This document shows positions 46,808-54,693 of a stretch of DNA of 64,000 bases, in pieces. Under the pieces are notes generated by a model that saw nothing but the letters and a program-made list of their open reading frames with translations, did not search any database and was not told the origin of the DNA. The stretch comes from Trinickia symbiotica (GTDB taxonomy: Bacteria > Pseudomonadota > Gammaproteobacteria > Burkholderiales > Burkholderiaceae): assembly GCF_002934455.1 (NCBI RefSeq), contig NZ_PTIR01000005.1, positions 232,880 through 296,879 on the forward strand, in the 5' to 3' direction. Position 1 is the stretch's first letter, and every line of letters starts with the position of its first letter. A program made the translations under genes and the position numbers.

Positions 46808-46945
46808 ATGAAGCAAACCATCCTCGCAATCGCTGCACTGACCGTCGTTTTCGGCACCGTCTCACAGGCATTCGCCTACGACCATCATCATCGCGTTTGC
46901 CATCGGGAGCGCGTTCACCACCATTGGGTGAAGCGCTGCCGTTGA
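46808..46945 (+). CDS. Small secreted His-rich peptide (45 aa)
   Basis: A 45-codon gene. GGAAGAG lies a few bases before the ATG. Residues 1-23 form a clear Sec signal (MKQTILAIAALTVVFGTVSQ, cut after AFA). The mature ~22 residues carry His triplets, DHHHRVCH and VHHHWVKRC, with two Cys. It resembles small HHHH-motif proteins of Burkholderiaceae. Metal binding is plausible from composition; function is unknown. Confidence 0.7.
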   Translation: MKQTILAIAALTVVFGTVSQAFAYDHHHRVCHRERVHHHWVKRCR

Positions 46946-46996
46946 GCTCCGCGAACGGCTGAAGCGATCTAGCAGCCGCTCGACATTCGCCAGCAG

Positions 46997-47028
46997 CGGC
47001 GGGCGATCTTCGTCATCATCGCCCGCCG
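46997..47028. terminator. Hairpin between convergent genes
   Basis: CGGCGGGCGAT and its exact complement ATCGCCCGCCG form an 11-bp stem with a 10-base loop. It lies between the small His-rich gene (plus) and allA (minus), 10 bases past the allA stop. There is no T-run, so it may be a weak or bidirectional terminator or an mRNA 3'-end stabiliser. Confidence 0.5.
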
Positions 47029-47038
47029 TGAGCGGCAT

Positions 47039-47536
47039 TCACGTTGCAGCCGATGAAAGGTGCAGAACTTCGTCGAGCCACGCTTCGTCGCAATTCGGCC
47101 CTTCGCCGCCACGGTCGATGACGATAAAATCGCTGACCCGCTCCAGTGCAAGGAGCGGATGATGCCAAACGCCCTTCGCGTAGTTGACACCCTGCCAACC
47201 GCGAGTGACGAACGCGCGCAACTTGGCGGGATCGAGCGGCCCCGCCGGCGCAACGACGACCAGAAACGGCGTATCGGCGAGCGGAATGAAAGCTTGCGAG
47301 CCGAGCGGATGCCGCTCCATCATCCGGATCTCGACGGGCGAAGTCCGCGGCTCGCCGCGCAGCAGACTGACGAGCGGGCGCCCTCCCTCATCCCCCACAT
47401 CGATGCGCGCAAGGTCGTGGAACCGCTCGGTCGTCCCGAGATTGATCGGGAAATGACGAGCCCCTTTCAGTTCGATCACGTCGCCGAAGGGTTCAAATGA
47501 TTGCCGCGTGAGCGGCTCGACGGGCAGCGTTTTCAT
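47039..47536 (-). CDS. allA: Ureidoglycolate lyase
   Basis: A 165-aa AllA-family cupin-like enzyme that splits ureidoglycolate to glyoxylate and urea. Family pieces are [15 protein letters not shown] at the N-terminus, [16 protein letters not shown] and [16 protein letters not shown], whose His residues are conserved. The ATG overlaps the allantoicase stop by 4 bases, so the two consecutive steps are translated together. Confidence 0.93.
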   Translation of the reverse strand: MKTLPVEPLTRQSFEPFGDVIELKGARHFPINLGTTERFHDLARIDVGDEGGRPLVSLLRGEPRTSPVEIRMMERHPLGSQAFIPLADTPFLVVVAPAGPLDPAKLRAFVTRGWQGVNYAKGVWHHPLLALERVSDFIVIDRGGEGPNCDEAWLDEVLHLSSAAT

Positions 47537-48546
47537 CGTTGAGGAGTCCCGAACAACCGCAGGCGCGAGACGCCGCCGTCGGGAACGATGTTGAAGCGGA
47601 CATGGGTGACGGCGCCAAGCGCCGCCAATTCGGCCACGAACGTGTGAACGTGGTCCATCTGCAGCTTCTGCTCGGGCAGCAACACCGGCCAGAACATCGA
47701 CTGCGTGATCAACGATTCGTCGGTACCGCCCGCCACATAGGCCGCCTGCAGCGAGCAGCGGTCCGGATAGTTGCCCTTGAAGTGCGCCGTGTCCACCTCG
47801 ATCCTGCCGATCTCGCCCGCGTGAGCGAGCGCCACGATGCACCAGTCATTGCCGGGCTCGCGCCTGCGCCGCGTTTCCCAGCCGTCGCCCATATTGACGC
47901 CGCGCTCCGGCATCAGCAGATTGGTCGCCAGACCGAAATGCTGATTGTTCGCCGCCACCACGTAGGCGCCATGCTCCATCGCGGCAAGGTCCACGACCGT
48001 ATCGCGCCCGGCTCTGCTCCAGTCGACCTGCGGTGCGCCGTACACGCGTAGCCGCGCGAGACCACCGTCCGGATACAGATTCACGCGCACGTGCGTGAAG
48101 GTCCGTGCATCGTCGATGGCATGGTAATGGTGCGAATTGCCCTGCAAGGCGACCGACGGAAGAACGTCGACCCACTGCGTTTCTGAGCTCGGCGCACCGC
48201 TTTCGACATAGGCGGCCTCGACCGATGCGGCGGGCGGGAAATTGCCGGTGAAATGACTCGTATCGAGGTCGAAGCCCTTGATGACGCAGGGCCGTGCAAG
48301 CTCGACGACGCACCAGTCGAAGCCGCACGTGCGCTTGCGGCGCGTCTCCCAACCGTCCATCCACTTGCCGTGGTCGTCGTATTTGCCGGGGATGAAGACG
48401 GCCGGCTCCGGGTTGAGCATGCGCTCCTTAGGTGCGAAGAACTCGTCGCTGGCTTCGAGCGCTTTCGCACCGAAGCGGGGGTCGGCCAGGTTGACATAGC
48501 GACGGGTGAAGTCGGGGGCCGTGGGGTCGAGAATCGGAATTGCCAT
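47533..48546 (-). CDS. alc: Allantoicase
   Basis: A 337-aa protein with two allantoicase repeats, each with the motif G-D/M-GWETRRxR ([12 protein letters not shown] and [12 protein letters not shown]) and a DTxHFxGN(F/Y)P segment. It hydrolyses allantoate to ureidoglycolate and urea. It is coupled to allA and lies 66 bases downstream of dctA on the same strand. Confidence 0.95.
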   Translation of the reverse strand: MAIPILDPTAPDFTRRYVNLADPRFGAKALEASDEFFAPKERMLNPEPAVFIPGKYDDHGKWMDGWETRRKRTCGFDWCVVELARPCVIKGFDLDTSHFTGNFPPAASVEAAYVESGAPSSETQWVDVLPSVALQGNSHHYHAIDDARTFTHVRVNLYPDGGLARLRVYGAPQVDWSRAGRDTVVDLAAMEHGAYVVAANNQHFGLATNLLMPERGVNMGDGWETRRRREPGNDWCIVALAHAGEIGRIEVDTAHFKGNYPDRCSLQAAYVAGGTDESLITQSMFWPVLLPEQKLQMDHVHTFVAELAALGAVTHVRFNIVPDGGVSRLRLFGTPQR

Positions 48547-48612
48547 GATGTCGGGTTAGTTCGGAGTACTGGTTAACGGAATGAATGAAAGAATCGCTTG
48601 CCGCGGCCGCAA

Positions 48613-49941
48613 TCAGCCCGCACGCGCCGCGGCGATCGGCGCTTCGGCGCCGAGCGGAGCCACGGTGTCGGGCACGAACTGAAGATCGGCGTCCCCGTCG
48701 AGCACACGCTTGGCACGGGCGCGATCGATGTCGTTCTCCCAGGACGCGACGACGATCGTCGCGACGCAATTGCCGATCAGGTTCGTCAGTGCGCGAGCGA
48801 TGCCGACGAACCAATCGGCGGGAAGGATCAACACGAGGCCCAGCACCGGAATGGCAGGAATCGTCGACAGCGTGGCCGCGAGAATCACGATGGCCGATCC
48901 CGGAATGCCATGCGCCCCCTTCGAGGTGACGAGCGAGACGAGCACGACGACGATGAGGTCGTGCATCGACAGCGGCGTATTGGTCGCCTGGGCGATGAAG
49001 ATGACGGCAAGCGTCAGATAGATGGAGAAGCCGTCGAGATTGAACGAATAGCCGGTCGGAATGACGAGCCCGACCGTCGAATCCTTGACGCCGAGCCACT
49101 CCAGCTTGCGCATGACCTGCGGCAACACGGCATCCGACGATGCGGTCCCGAGGACAATTGAGAGTTCGTCCTTGAAGTAGCGGATCAGCTTGAAGATGTT
49201 GAAGCCCGCGATGCGCATGACGATCCCGAGCACGACACAGACGAATACGACGCAGCTCGCGTAGAAGACGACGACGAGCATGCCGAGTTGCTTCAACGAA
49301 GTGACCCCGTACTTGCCGGTCGTGAACGCGATGGCACCGAGCACGCCGAGGGGGGCGAGCTTGATGACGAAGCCCATGATGCGAAAGAACGTCTGCGCGA
49401 GCTCGTCGATAAAGCCGCTGACGCGGGCCGCTTTATCGCCGAGCAGAGAAAGCGCCGCACCGAAGAGGACGGAAAAGACGAGCACCTGCAGGATATCCCC
49501 GCGTGCGAACGCGTCGCCGACGGTATCGGGAATGATCTTCAGCAAGAAGCCGCCGACGTCCTTCAGACTCTTGGCGTGCTCGGTGTAGGTAGAGAGCGAA
49601 GCCGCGTCGACGTTGCGCAAGTCGGCGTTCATGCCGGCGCCCGGTTGCACGAACCAGGCCAGCAGCGCCCCAATCACGAGCGCGATCGTCGTCATGACCT
49701 CGAAATAGGCAATCGCCTTGACGCCCACGCGGCCCACCTTCTTCAGATCGCCCGTGCTCGCCATACCGCTTACCACGACGCAAAAAACGATCGGTCCGAC
49801 CACCATCTTGATCAGCTTCAGGAAACCGTCGCCCAACGGACGCAGCGATTCGCCGAAATGCGGAAACAACGCGCCGAGCACGACACCGGCGACGAGGGCG
49901 ACGATGACGCGCCCAAATAACGAATTGAGAAATCTGAACAC
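48613..49941 (-). CDS. dctA: DctA-type dicarboxylate:cation symporter
   Basis: A 442-aa DAACS-family transporter. Conserved parts are KMVVGPIVFCVVVSGM, the re-entrant serine-rich loop VLGTASSDAVLPQV, and PTGYSFNLDGFSIYLT. The start is a GTG at 49941 with a perfect AGGAGG 6 bases upstream; earlier in-frame codons cross the operator region. In this setting it might take up a ureide-pathway acid or C4 acids; substrate not shown. Confidence 0.92.
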   Translation of the reverse strand: MFRFLNSLFGRVIVALVAGVVLGALFPHFGESLRPLGDGFLKLIKMVVGPIVFCVVVSGMASTGDLKKVGRVGVKAIAYFEVMTTIALVIGALLAWFVQPGAGMNADLRNVDAASLSTYTEHAKSLKDVGGFLLKIIPDTVGDAFARGDILQVLVFSVLFGAALSLLGDKAARVSGFIDELAQTFFRIMGFVIKLAPLGVLGAIAFTTGKYGVTSLKQLGMLVVVFYASCVVFVCVVLGIVMRIAGFNIFKLIRYFKDELSIVLGTASSDAVLPQVMRKLEWLGVKDSTVGLVIPTGYSFNLDGFSIYLTLAVIFIAQATNTPLSMHDLIVVVLVSLVTSKGAHGIPGSAIVILAATLSTIPAIPVLGLVLILPADWFVGIARALTNLIGNCVATIVVASWENDIDRARAKRVLDGDADLQFVPDTVAPLGAEAPIAAARAG

Positions 49942-49984
49942 GGCAGGCCTCCTGTCGACGCGGAATTCACGAGGCTGGCCGGAC

Positions 49985-50003
49985 TGGTCTAACTGGTCAG
50001 ACC
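49985..50003. promoter_or_regulatory. GntR/FadR-type operator pair upstream of dctA
   Basis: TGGTCTAACT (49985-49994) is followed by TGGTCAGACC (49994-50003). The second contains GGTC-A-GACC, the same half-sites as CGGTCTGACCG at 50170-50180. Both fit the TNGTNNNACNA style of FadR-subfamily operators. Confidence 0.5.
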
Positions 50004-50169
50004 TCACTCGTTAAGGCGAATATTAGAAACCCAATATGGCAGCGTCAAGCAAAGCCGCGAGGGGGTTAACCCGCGCCTATCGACGCTCCGATTCCACCGG
50101 AAAAATCGATCGCGCGGCCGTGCCGGTGGCGCGCTGGCACCCCATTTCGACCAGACGGTACTAAACTAC

Positions 50170-50180
50170 CGGTCTGACCG
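50170..50180. promoter_or_regulatory. GntR operator palindrome in front of its own gene
   Basis: The 11-bp perfect palindrome CGGTCTGACCG lies 11 bases before the regulator's ATG and shares GGTC-N-GACC with the site upstream of dctA. It suggests autoregulation plus control of the divergent ureide genes. Confidence 0.5.
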
Positions 50181-50191
50181 CAGAGGACCGC

Positions 50192-50896
50192 ATGAGCAGC
50201 ATCGCCCAAACCGTCACCGAAGCCGCCGCCGCAACGATTAAAGAGCGCATTCATCAAGGCGTCTACCCCGTCGGCAGTCTGTTGCCGGCGCAGCGGCAGC
50301 TTTCCGACGAGCTCCAGATCAGCCGTGCCTCGTTGCGCGAGGCGCTGTCGACGCTCGAGGCGCTCGGGCTCGTGACGATCCGCGCCGGCAAAGGCGTCTA
50401 TGTCGCTCGCGCTCGGCCGGCTCATCCTCAACGGTGGCGCTTCGCCGATCAGGTTTCGCTGCCCGATACCTACCAAATGCGTTATGCGCTCGAGGGATTC
50501 GTCGCGCGCCTCGCGGTCGTGGCGATCGGCGAAGACGATCTCGCGCCATTGGAGGAGAACCTCGACGCACTGCGCGTCGCGCTCACGGACGGCGAATTCG
50601 AGACCGCCGCCCGGCTGGACTTCGACTTCCATATGCGGATCGTCGCGCTCGCCGGGAACTCGGCGATCGAAACGATCCTGCGCAACAGCGCCGACATCAT
50701 GCAGGAAAGCCAGCGCCTGCCGTTCTATCAACGGGAACTCGTTTTATCGACTCATCGTGAGCATGCGGCGATCGTCGAGGCATTGCGAAGCCGCGATCCG
50801 GACCGCGCCGGGCGCGCGATCGAAACGCATATCGTCGCGGCGGCACAGCGCGCGGGCGTGTACTTCCCGGTGCCTGCCACCCCTCCTCGGCCCTAA
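50192..50896 (+). CDS. FadR-subfamily GntR regulator
   Basis: A 234-aa regulator. The N-terminal winged helix contains LPAQRQLSDELQISRASLREAL and TIRAGKGVYVA; the C-terminal FCD domain shows RLDFDFHMRIVALAGNSAI and STHREHAAIVEALRSRD with its metal-type His residues. AGAGGA precedes the ATG. It is divergent from dctA-alc-allA and probably controls them in response to a ureide or organic acid. Confidence 0.92.
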   Translation: MSSIAQTVTEAAAATIKERIHQGVYPVGSLLPAQRQLSDELQISRASLREALSTLEALGLVTIRAGKGVYVARARPAHPQRWRFADQVSLPDTYQMRYALEGFVARLAVVAIGEDDLAPLEENLDALRVALTDGEFETAARLDFDFHMRIVALAGNSAIETILRNSADIMQESQRLPFYQRELVLSTHREHAAIVEALRSRDPDRAGRAIETHIVAAAQRAGVYFPVPATPPRP

Positions 50897-50905
50897 ACGT
50901 CCCAC

Positions 50906-50950
50906 AGCCCCTCGAGCCCCTCGAGCCCCTCGAGCGCCCCGAGCCCCCGA
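50906..50950. repeat. Short tandem repeat, 9-bp unit
   Basis: AGCCCCTCG is repeated three times exactly (50906-50932) and then in degenerate form to 50950. It starts 10 bases after the stop of the GntR gene. Such slippage-prone repeats vary between strains. No function is evident. Confidence 0.8.
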
Positions 50951-51116
50951 GGCTCAAGCGCTCATCCAGATAACGAACTTGTAATGTCGACGTAACGGCG
51001 GGGTCAGTGCCCCGCCGGCACACTGCGGGTCAATCGCGCATCGCGCGCGGGCTCACCATCGAAAAGACGGGCAGCACTTCCACGCTCGCGATCATTCAAC
51101 AGTTGACATCCAGGCA

Positions 51117-51452
51117 AGCGAAGAGCAGACGCAGCACATCGCCACGCAGTCGGCGCAACTGTCGCTGAAGCTGACTATGAATCGCTATCGGGCGGGGGCC
51201 GTGAGCTACATCGATGTCGTCACGGCGCAGACCATCGCATTGACGAACGAGCGTACCGAAGACCAGATCCAGGCCCGCCGTGTCGACGCGGCGGCCCTGC
51301 TCGTGAAAGCGCTCGGCGGCGGCTGGGACCGCACCGCCCTCGCCGGCGCGGATACCGGCGCCACAAGCGCGGACAAATCCGCCAAGCCGACGCCCCGCCG
51401 AGGAAATGTTCCAGACGAAGCGGGCACTGGAACAAGCAAGCCCGGGGCTTGA
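51117..51452 (+). pseudogene. C-terminal remnant of a NodT-family efflux outer-membrane protein
   Basis: The frame reads SEEQTQHIATQSAQLSLKLT then MNRYRAGAVSYIDVVTAQTI and RRVDAAALLVKALGGGWD, which is the last ~110 residues of an RND-type outer-membrane factor. The upstream ~380 residues are missing and nothing recognisable precedes 51100. A short ORF can start at the internal ATG at 51177 but could not make a working channel. Confidence 0.75.
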
Positions 51453-51565
51453 GGTCGGCCAAAATGCATGCGCTTGCGCTCTCTTCTATACTGGTGCGCA
51501 AGCGTTTCGCCGTGCCGTTCGAAGCCCTGACCGTCAATCAGACACAACAGGAAACAGGAGTCGTC

Positions 51566-52060
51566 ATGAACACTCGCGCCACCTCAGCAAACGCGCAAAA
51601 TCCTTTCGGCAAGCAGGCAATCGATGAAATCTCGGAGCAACTCAATCCGCTGCTGGCCGATGTCTTCGCGGTCTATCTGAAGACGAAGAACTTCCATTGG
51701 CATATGCGCGGCCCCCACTTCCGCGACTACCATCTGCTGCTCGACGAGCAAGGCGAACAGCTCTTCGCCATCACCGACGACATCGCCGAGCGCGTGCGCA
51801 AGATCGGCGGATCGACGCTGCGCTCGATCGGCGACATCGCGCGCAGGCAGCGCATCTCGGACAACGACGCCGACTCCGTCGCACCGCTCGCGATGCTTGC
51901 TGAGCTGCGCGACGACAATCTTCGCCTTGCCGCATTCATGCTGGAAGCGCACGAGGTCTGCGACAAGCACGACGACGTCGCGACGGCGAGCCTGCTCGAA
52001 AACTGGATCGACGAAGCGCAGCGGCGCGCCTGGTTCCTCGCCGAAACGATCAGCGGGTAG
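51566..52060 (+). CDS. dps: Dps-family DNA-binding ferritin-like protein
   Basis: A 164-aa Dps protein. The ferroxidase residues fall in KTKNFHWHMRGPHFRDYHLL and LDEQGEQLFAITDDIAERV, the typical H-x(11)-D-x(3)-E spacing. AGGAG stands 5 bases before the ATG. It stores iron, removes hydrogen peroxide and protects DNA. It lies intact between two decayed genes. Confidence 0.94.
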   Translation: MNTRATSANAQNPFGKQAIDEISEQLNPLLADVFAVYLKTKNFHWHMRGPHFRDYHLLLDEQGEQLFAITDDIAERVRKIGGSTLRSIGDIARRQRISDNDADSVAPLAMLAELRDDNLRLAAFMLEAHEVCDKHDDVATASLLENWIDEAQRRAWFLAETISG

Positions 52061-52078
52061 CCGTTCCCTCGGGAAAGG

Positions 52079-52857
52079 TCAGGATGCATCGCTCTCGGCG
52101 CGCGCGGTGCCCCCATGCAGCTCCATGATCGTGCGCACGATCGCGAAGCCGAGTCCGGCCGAGCCGACCGAACCGGGATCGCTCTTGCACGCCGGATTCG
52201 CTCGGTAGAACCGATCGAGGATGCGCTCGAGCAATGCGGGATCGATGGGGGCGCCTTCGTTGGCCACCACGATCCGTGTACCGTCCTCCGCTCGCGCGGC
52301 CTCGAGGGCGATTTCCTTGCCCGGCGGCGTATAGTGGAGTGCGTTGGCGAGCAGATTGTTGATGGCTCGCCTCATCAACTCGACGTCGGCTTGCAGCTTG
52401 ACTGAAGGATCGCCCTTCACGCTCAGCCGAATGCCCCCATCGTCGGCCACCCCTTCGAAATACTGCGCAATACGCGTGAGCTCTTCCACCGCATCGAGCT
52501 CGCGCAATTGCGTGACGAATTGCGGGTGCTCCGCCCGCGCGAGAAACAGCACGCTTTCGATCATCCGCGATAGCCGCTCACACTCCTCGAGGTTCGAGGC
52601 GAGCACCGCCTGATATTCCTCGACCGTACGTTCGCGCGAGCGCCACCTCGGCCGACCCGCGCAGGTTGCCGAGCGGTGTGCGCATATCGTGCGCGAGATC
52701 GGCCGTGTATTGCGAAATGCGTTCGAAGCCGCGATGGAGGCGATCGAGCATTGCGTTGAGCGACTGCGTGAGCGCGCTCAGCTCGGTCGGCACGTTTTCG
52801 ACATCGATGCGCGTGTCGAGCTTCTCGACCGTCGTCTTCAATGACCAATATCCGCAT
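52079..52857 (-). pseudogene. Fused and frameshifted two-component system (response regulator start joined to histidine kinase)
   Basis: The minus strand begins at 52857 with MRILVIEDD, the start of an OmpR-type response regulator. After about eight codons a different frame continues as TTVEKLDTRIDVENVP and the HAMP/phospho-acceptor part of a heavy-metal-type sensor kinase (ISQYTADLAHDMRTPLGNL, His in HDMRTP). Near 52636 the frame shifts and resumes as TVEEYQAVLASNLEECERL, then the N box INNLLANALHYTP and GLGFAIVRTIMELHGG. The end is also shortened. A deletion of most of the regulator and the kinase sensor half, plus a frameshift, explains this. Confidence 0.75.
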
Positions 52858-53030
52858 ATTCGTGCTCGCGACGCCGGCTGCTCGTTCGTCCGATGATGAC
52901 TCCCTCCGGGAGCCACGATTCTATGCTGAACGCGGCTTCAAGGTCGCCGCGGCGTACTCGTCAGCAGTCCGAAAGGATTCGCGGCCAGGGCTCGCGACGG
53001 GGCGCGGCCGCCGCACGACGCGGCCGGCAA

Positions 53031-53891
53031 CTAGAAACCGTTGACGGGGATTTTCAAATAGGGAACGCCGTTCGATTCCGGCGGCGGCATTTCGCCCGCG
53101 CGGATATTGACCTGCACCGACGGAATGATCAGCGCCGGCATCGAGAGCGTGCGATCGCGGCGCGTGCGCATTTCGACGAAGTCGCTCTCCGCCACGCCCT
53201 CGCGCAGATGAATATTCATGTGCCGCTCTTCGGCGACCGTCGTCTGACAGCAGGCCTCTCGCGTAGGCGGCGGATAGTCGTGGCACATGAAAAGCCGCGT
53301 TTCGGCCGGCAGCGACAGCAGCTTCGTCACCGAACGGTAGAGCGAATGGGCATCGCCACCGGGGAAATCGCAGCGCGCGGACCCCACATCGGGCATGAAA
53401 AGGGTGTCCCCGACGAAGACCGCATCGCCGACCTTGTATGCCATATCGGCCGGGGTGTGGCCGGGCACGTGCAGCGCCTCAGCCGTCAGCGAGCCGATCG
53501 AAAAGGTTTCGTCCGATGTGAACAAATGATCGAACTGCGTGCCGTCGGCCGGCACATCGGCGCCGAGATTGAAGACACGCTTGAACGTATGCTGCACGGC
53601 GCGGATCTGCTCGCCGATCGCGGTCTTCCCGCCGAGCTCGCGCTTCAGGTATTGCGCCGCCGACAGGTGATCGGCATGCGCATGCGTTTCGAGCAGCCAT
53701 TGCACGCTGAGCCCGTGCGCGCGCACGAACGCCACCACGCGGTCGGCCGCGACCGTCGATGTGCGCCCCGAGCATGGATTGTAGTCGAGCACCGAATCCA
53801 CGATCGCGCATGGCGACCCGTCGCCCGCATGCACGACGTAGGTGAACGTCGACGTGACGGGATCGAAGAAGGATTCCACGAGCGGCTGCAT
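53031..53891 (-). CDS. Metallo-beta-lactamase-fold hydrolase, Blh/persulfide-dioxygenase-like
   Basis: A 286-aa protein beginning FFDPVTSTFTYVVHAGDG. The metal site is THAHADH, with VPGHTPADMAYKVGD, a metal Asp in FVGDTLFMPD and a final His in FMCHDYPP. This architecture matches the Blh and ETHE1-like group that handles persulfides in bacteria. No BigR-like regulator or sulfurtransferase gene is adjacent. Exact activity is unproven. Confidence 0.85.
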   Translation of the reverse strand: MQPLVESFFDPVTSTFTYVVHAGDGSPCAIVDSVLDYNPCSGRTSTVAADRVVAFVRAHGLSVQWLLETHAHADHLSAAQYLKRELGGKTAIGEQIRAVQHTFKRVFNLGADVPADGTQFDHLFTSDETFSIGSLTAEALHVPGHTPADMAYKVGDAVFVGDTLFMPDVGSARCDFPGGDAHSLYRSVTKLLSLPAETRLFMCHDYPPPTREACCQTTVAEERHMNIHLREGVAESDFVEMRTRRDRTLSMPALIIPSVQVNIRAGEMPPPESNGVPYLKIPVNGF

Positions 53892-54002
53892 GACAGGCTC
53901 CGACGGGATCGGGAACCGTCACAATATACCCCGACGCGTCCGGTATTTTGACCTATCGCGCCTGGCAGTTGTGCCCGATGCGCGAGCGCGGCCGCCGCGG
54001 GC

Positions 54003-54527
54003 TCAACGCGCCGGCCTCCTCGCCAATGCGGCCACGGCGAAGCCCGTGGCAATCGCGGCGTAGACGCAGGCCATCGAGCGCGGCGACAAATGTGCCTCGA
54101 AGCCCGGCGTCAGTCGTTTCGGCACGACGTGATAGTCGACGAGATAGGCCGTCGCCGCGGTGGCGGCCGCCGCCCCGGCCGTGCGAGCAGGCCGTTGGCG
54201 GGGCATGCGCGGGACGAGCTTTTCGAAAAGCACGCCCCAGAATACCGCCGCGGCTTGATGGATGGCCAACCCCGTCACCGTGTGGCGCACGCTCCATGTC
54301 GTCGCTCTGGGCGCGGCTTCGGGCCATAGGCAATGCGTCACCGCATTGATCGGGGCACACGCCGTCGTCCCGTCGGTGCGCGCTCGCCAGGCCGCGACGG
54401 CGGCGGCAAGCGCGCCTGCCGCCGAGCCCGAAGTCAAAGAGCGGCGCCAGAACCGCGCGCCGCCGGACGCATCCGGCGTTGAGCCGGGGCGCGAACGGGT
54501 CTCGTTACTTCCCTGCCGGTCGGTCAT
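54003..54527 (-). CDS. Conserved membrane protein of unknown function
   Basis: A 174-aa protein. I do not recognise the family. GGAGG stands before the ATG at 54527. After a polar N-terminus it has hydrophobic segments around SLTSGSAAGALAAAVAAWRA, GLAIHQAAAVFWGVLFEKL, TAGAAAATAATAYLVDYHVV and SMACVYAAIATGFAVAALA, so three to four membrane helices. It is divergent from the formate dehydrogenase gene. Confidence 0.7.
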   Translation of the reverse strand: MTDRQGSNETRSRPGSTPDASGGARFWRRSLTSGSAAGALAAAVAAWRARTDGTTACAPINAVTHCLWPEAAPRATTWSVRHTVTGLAIHQAAAVFWGVLFEKLVPRMPRQRPARTAGAAAATAATAYLVDYHVVPKRLTPGFEAHLSPRSMACVYAAIATGFAVAALARRPAR

Positions 54528-54693
54528 CGCATCCTCCTTCACCGTGCACGTTGGGCGCAGCACCGCACGTGCCTCATCGTTTCCGCGTCCCGCTTTTCTT
54601 CTCTTCGAGCTCCGCAGTGTCTGGTACGGCCCATGCTGCCTGCTTCCCAGATGCGCCGTTAAAACGGCTCATGAAACGCTCGGAGGAAAGACG

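Noticed and set aside
54262..54693. Upstream extension of the formate dehydrogenase alpha subunit
   Set aside because: It lies opposite the membrane protein gene and lacks conserved sequence; the ATG at 54694 has a strong ribosome-binding site.
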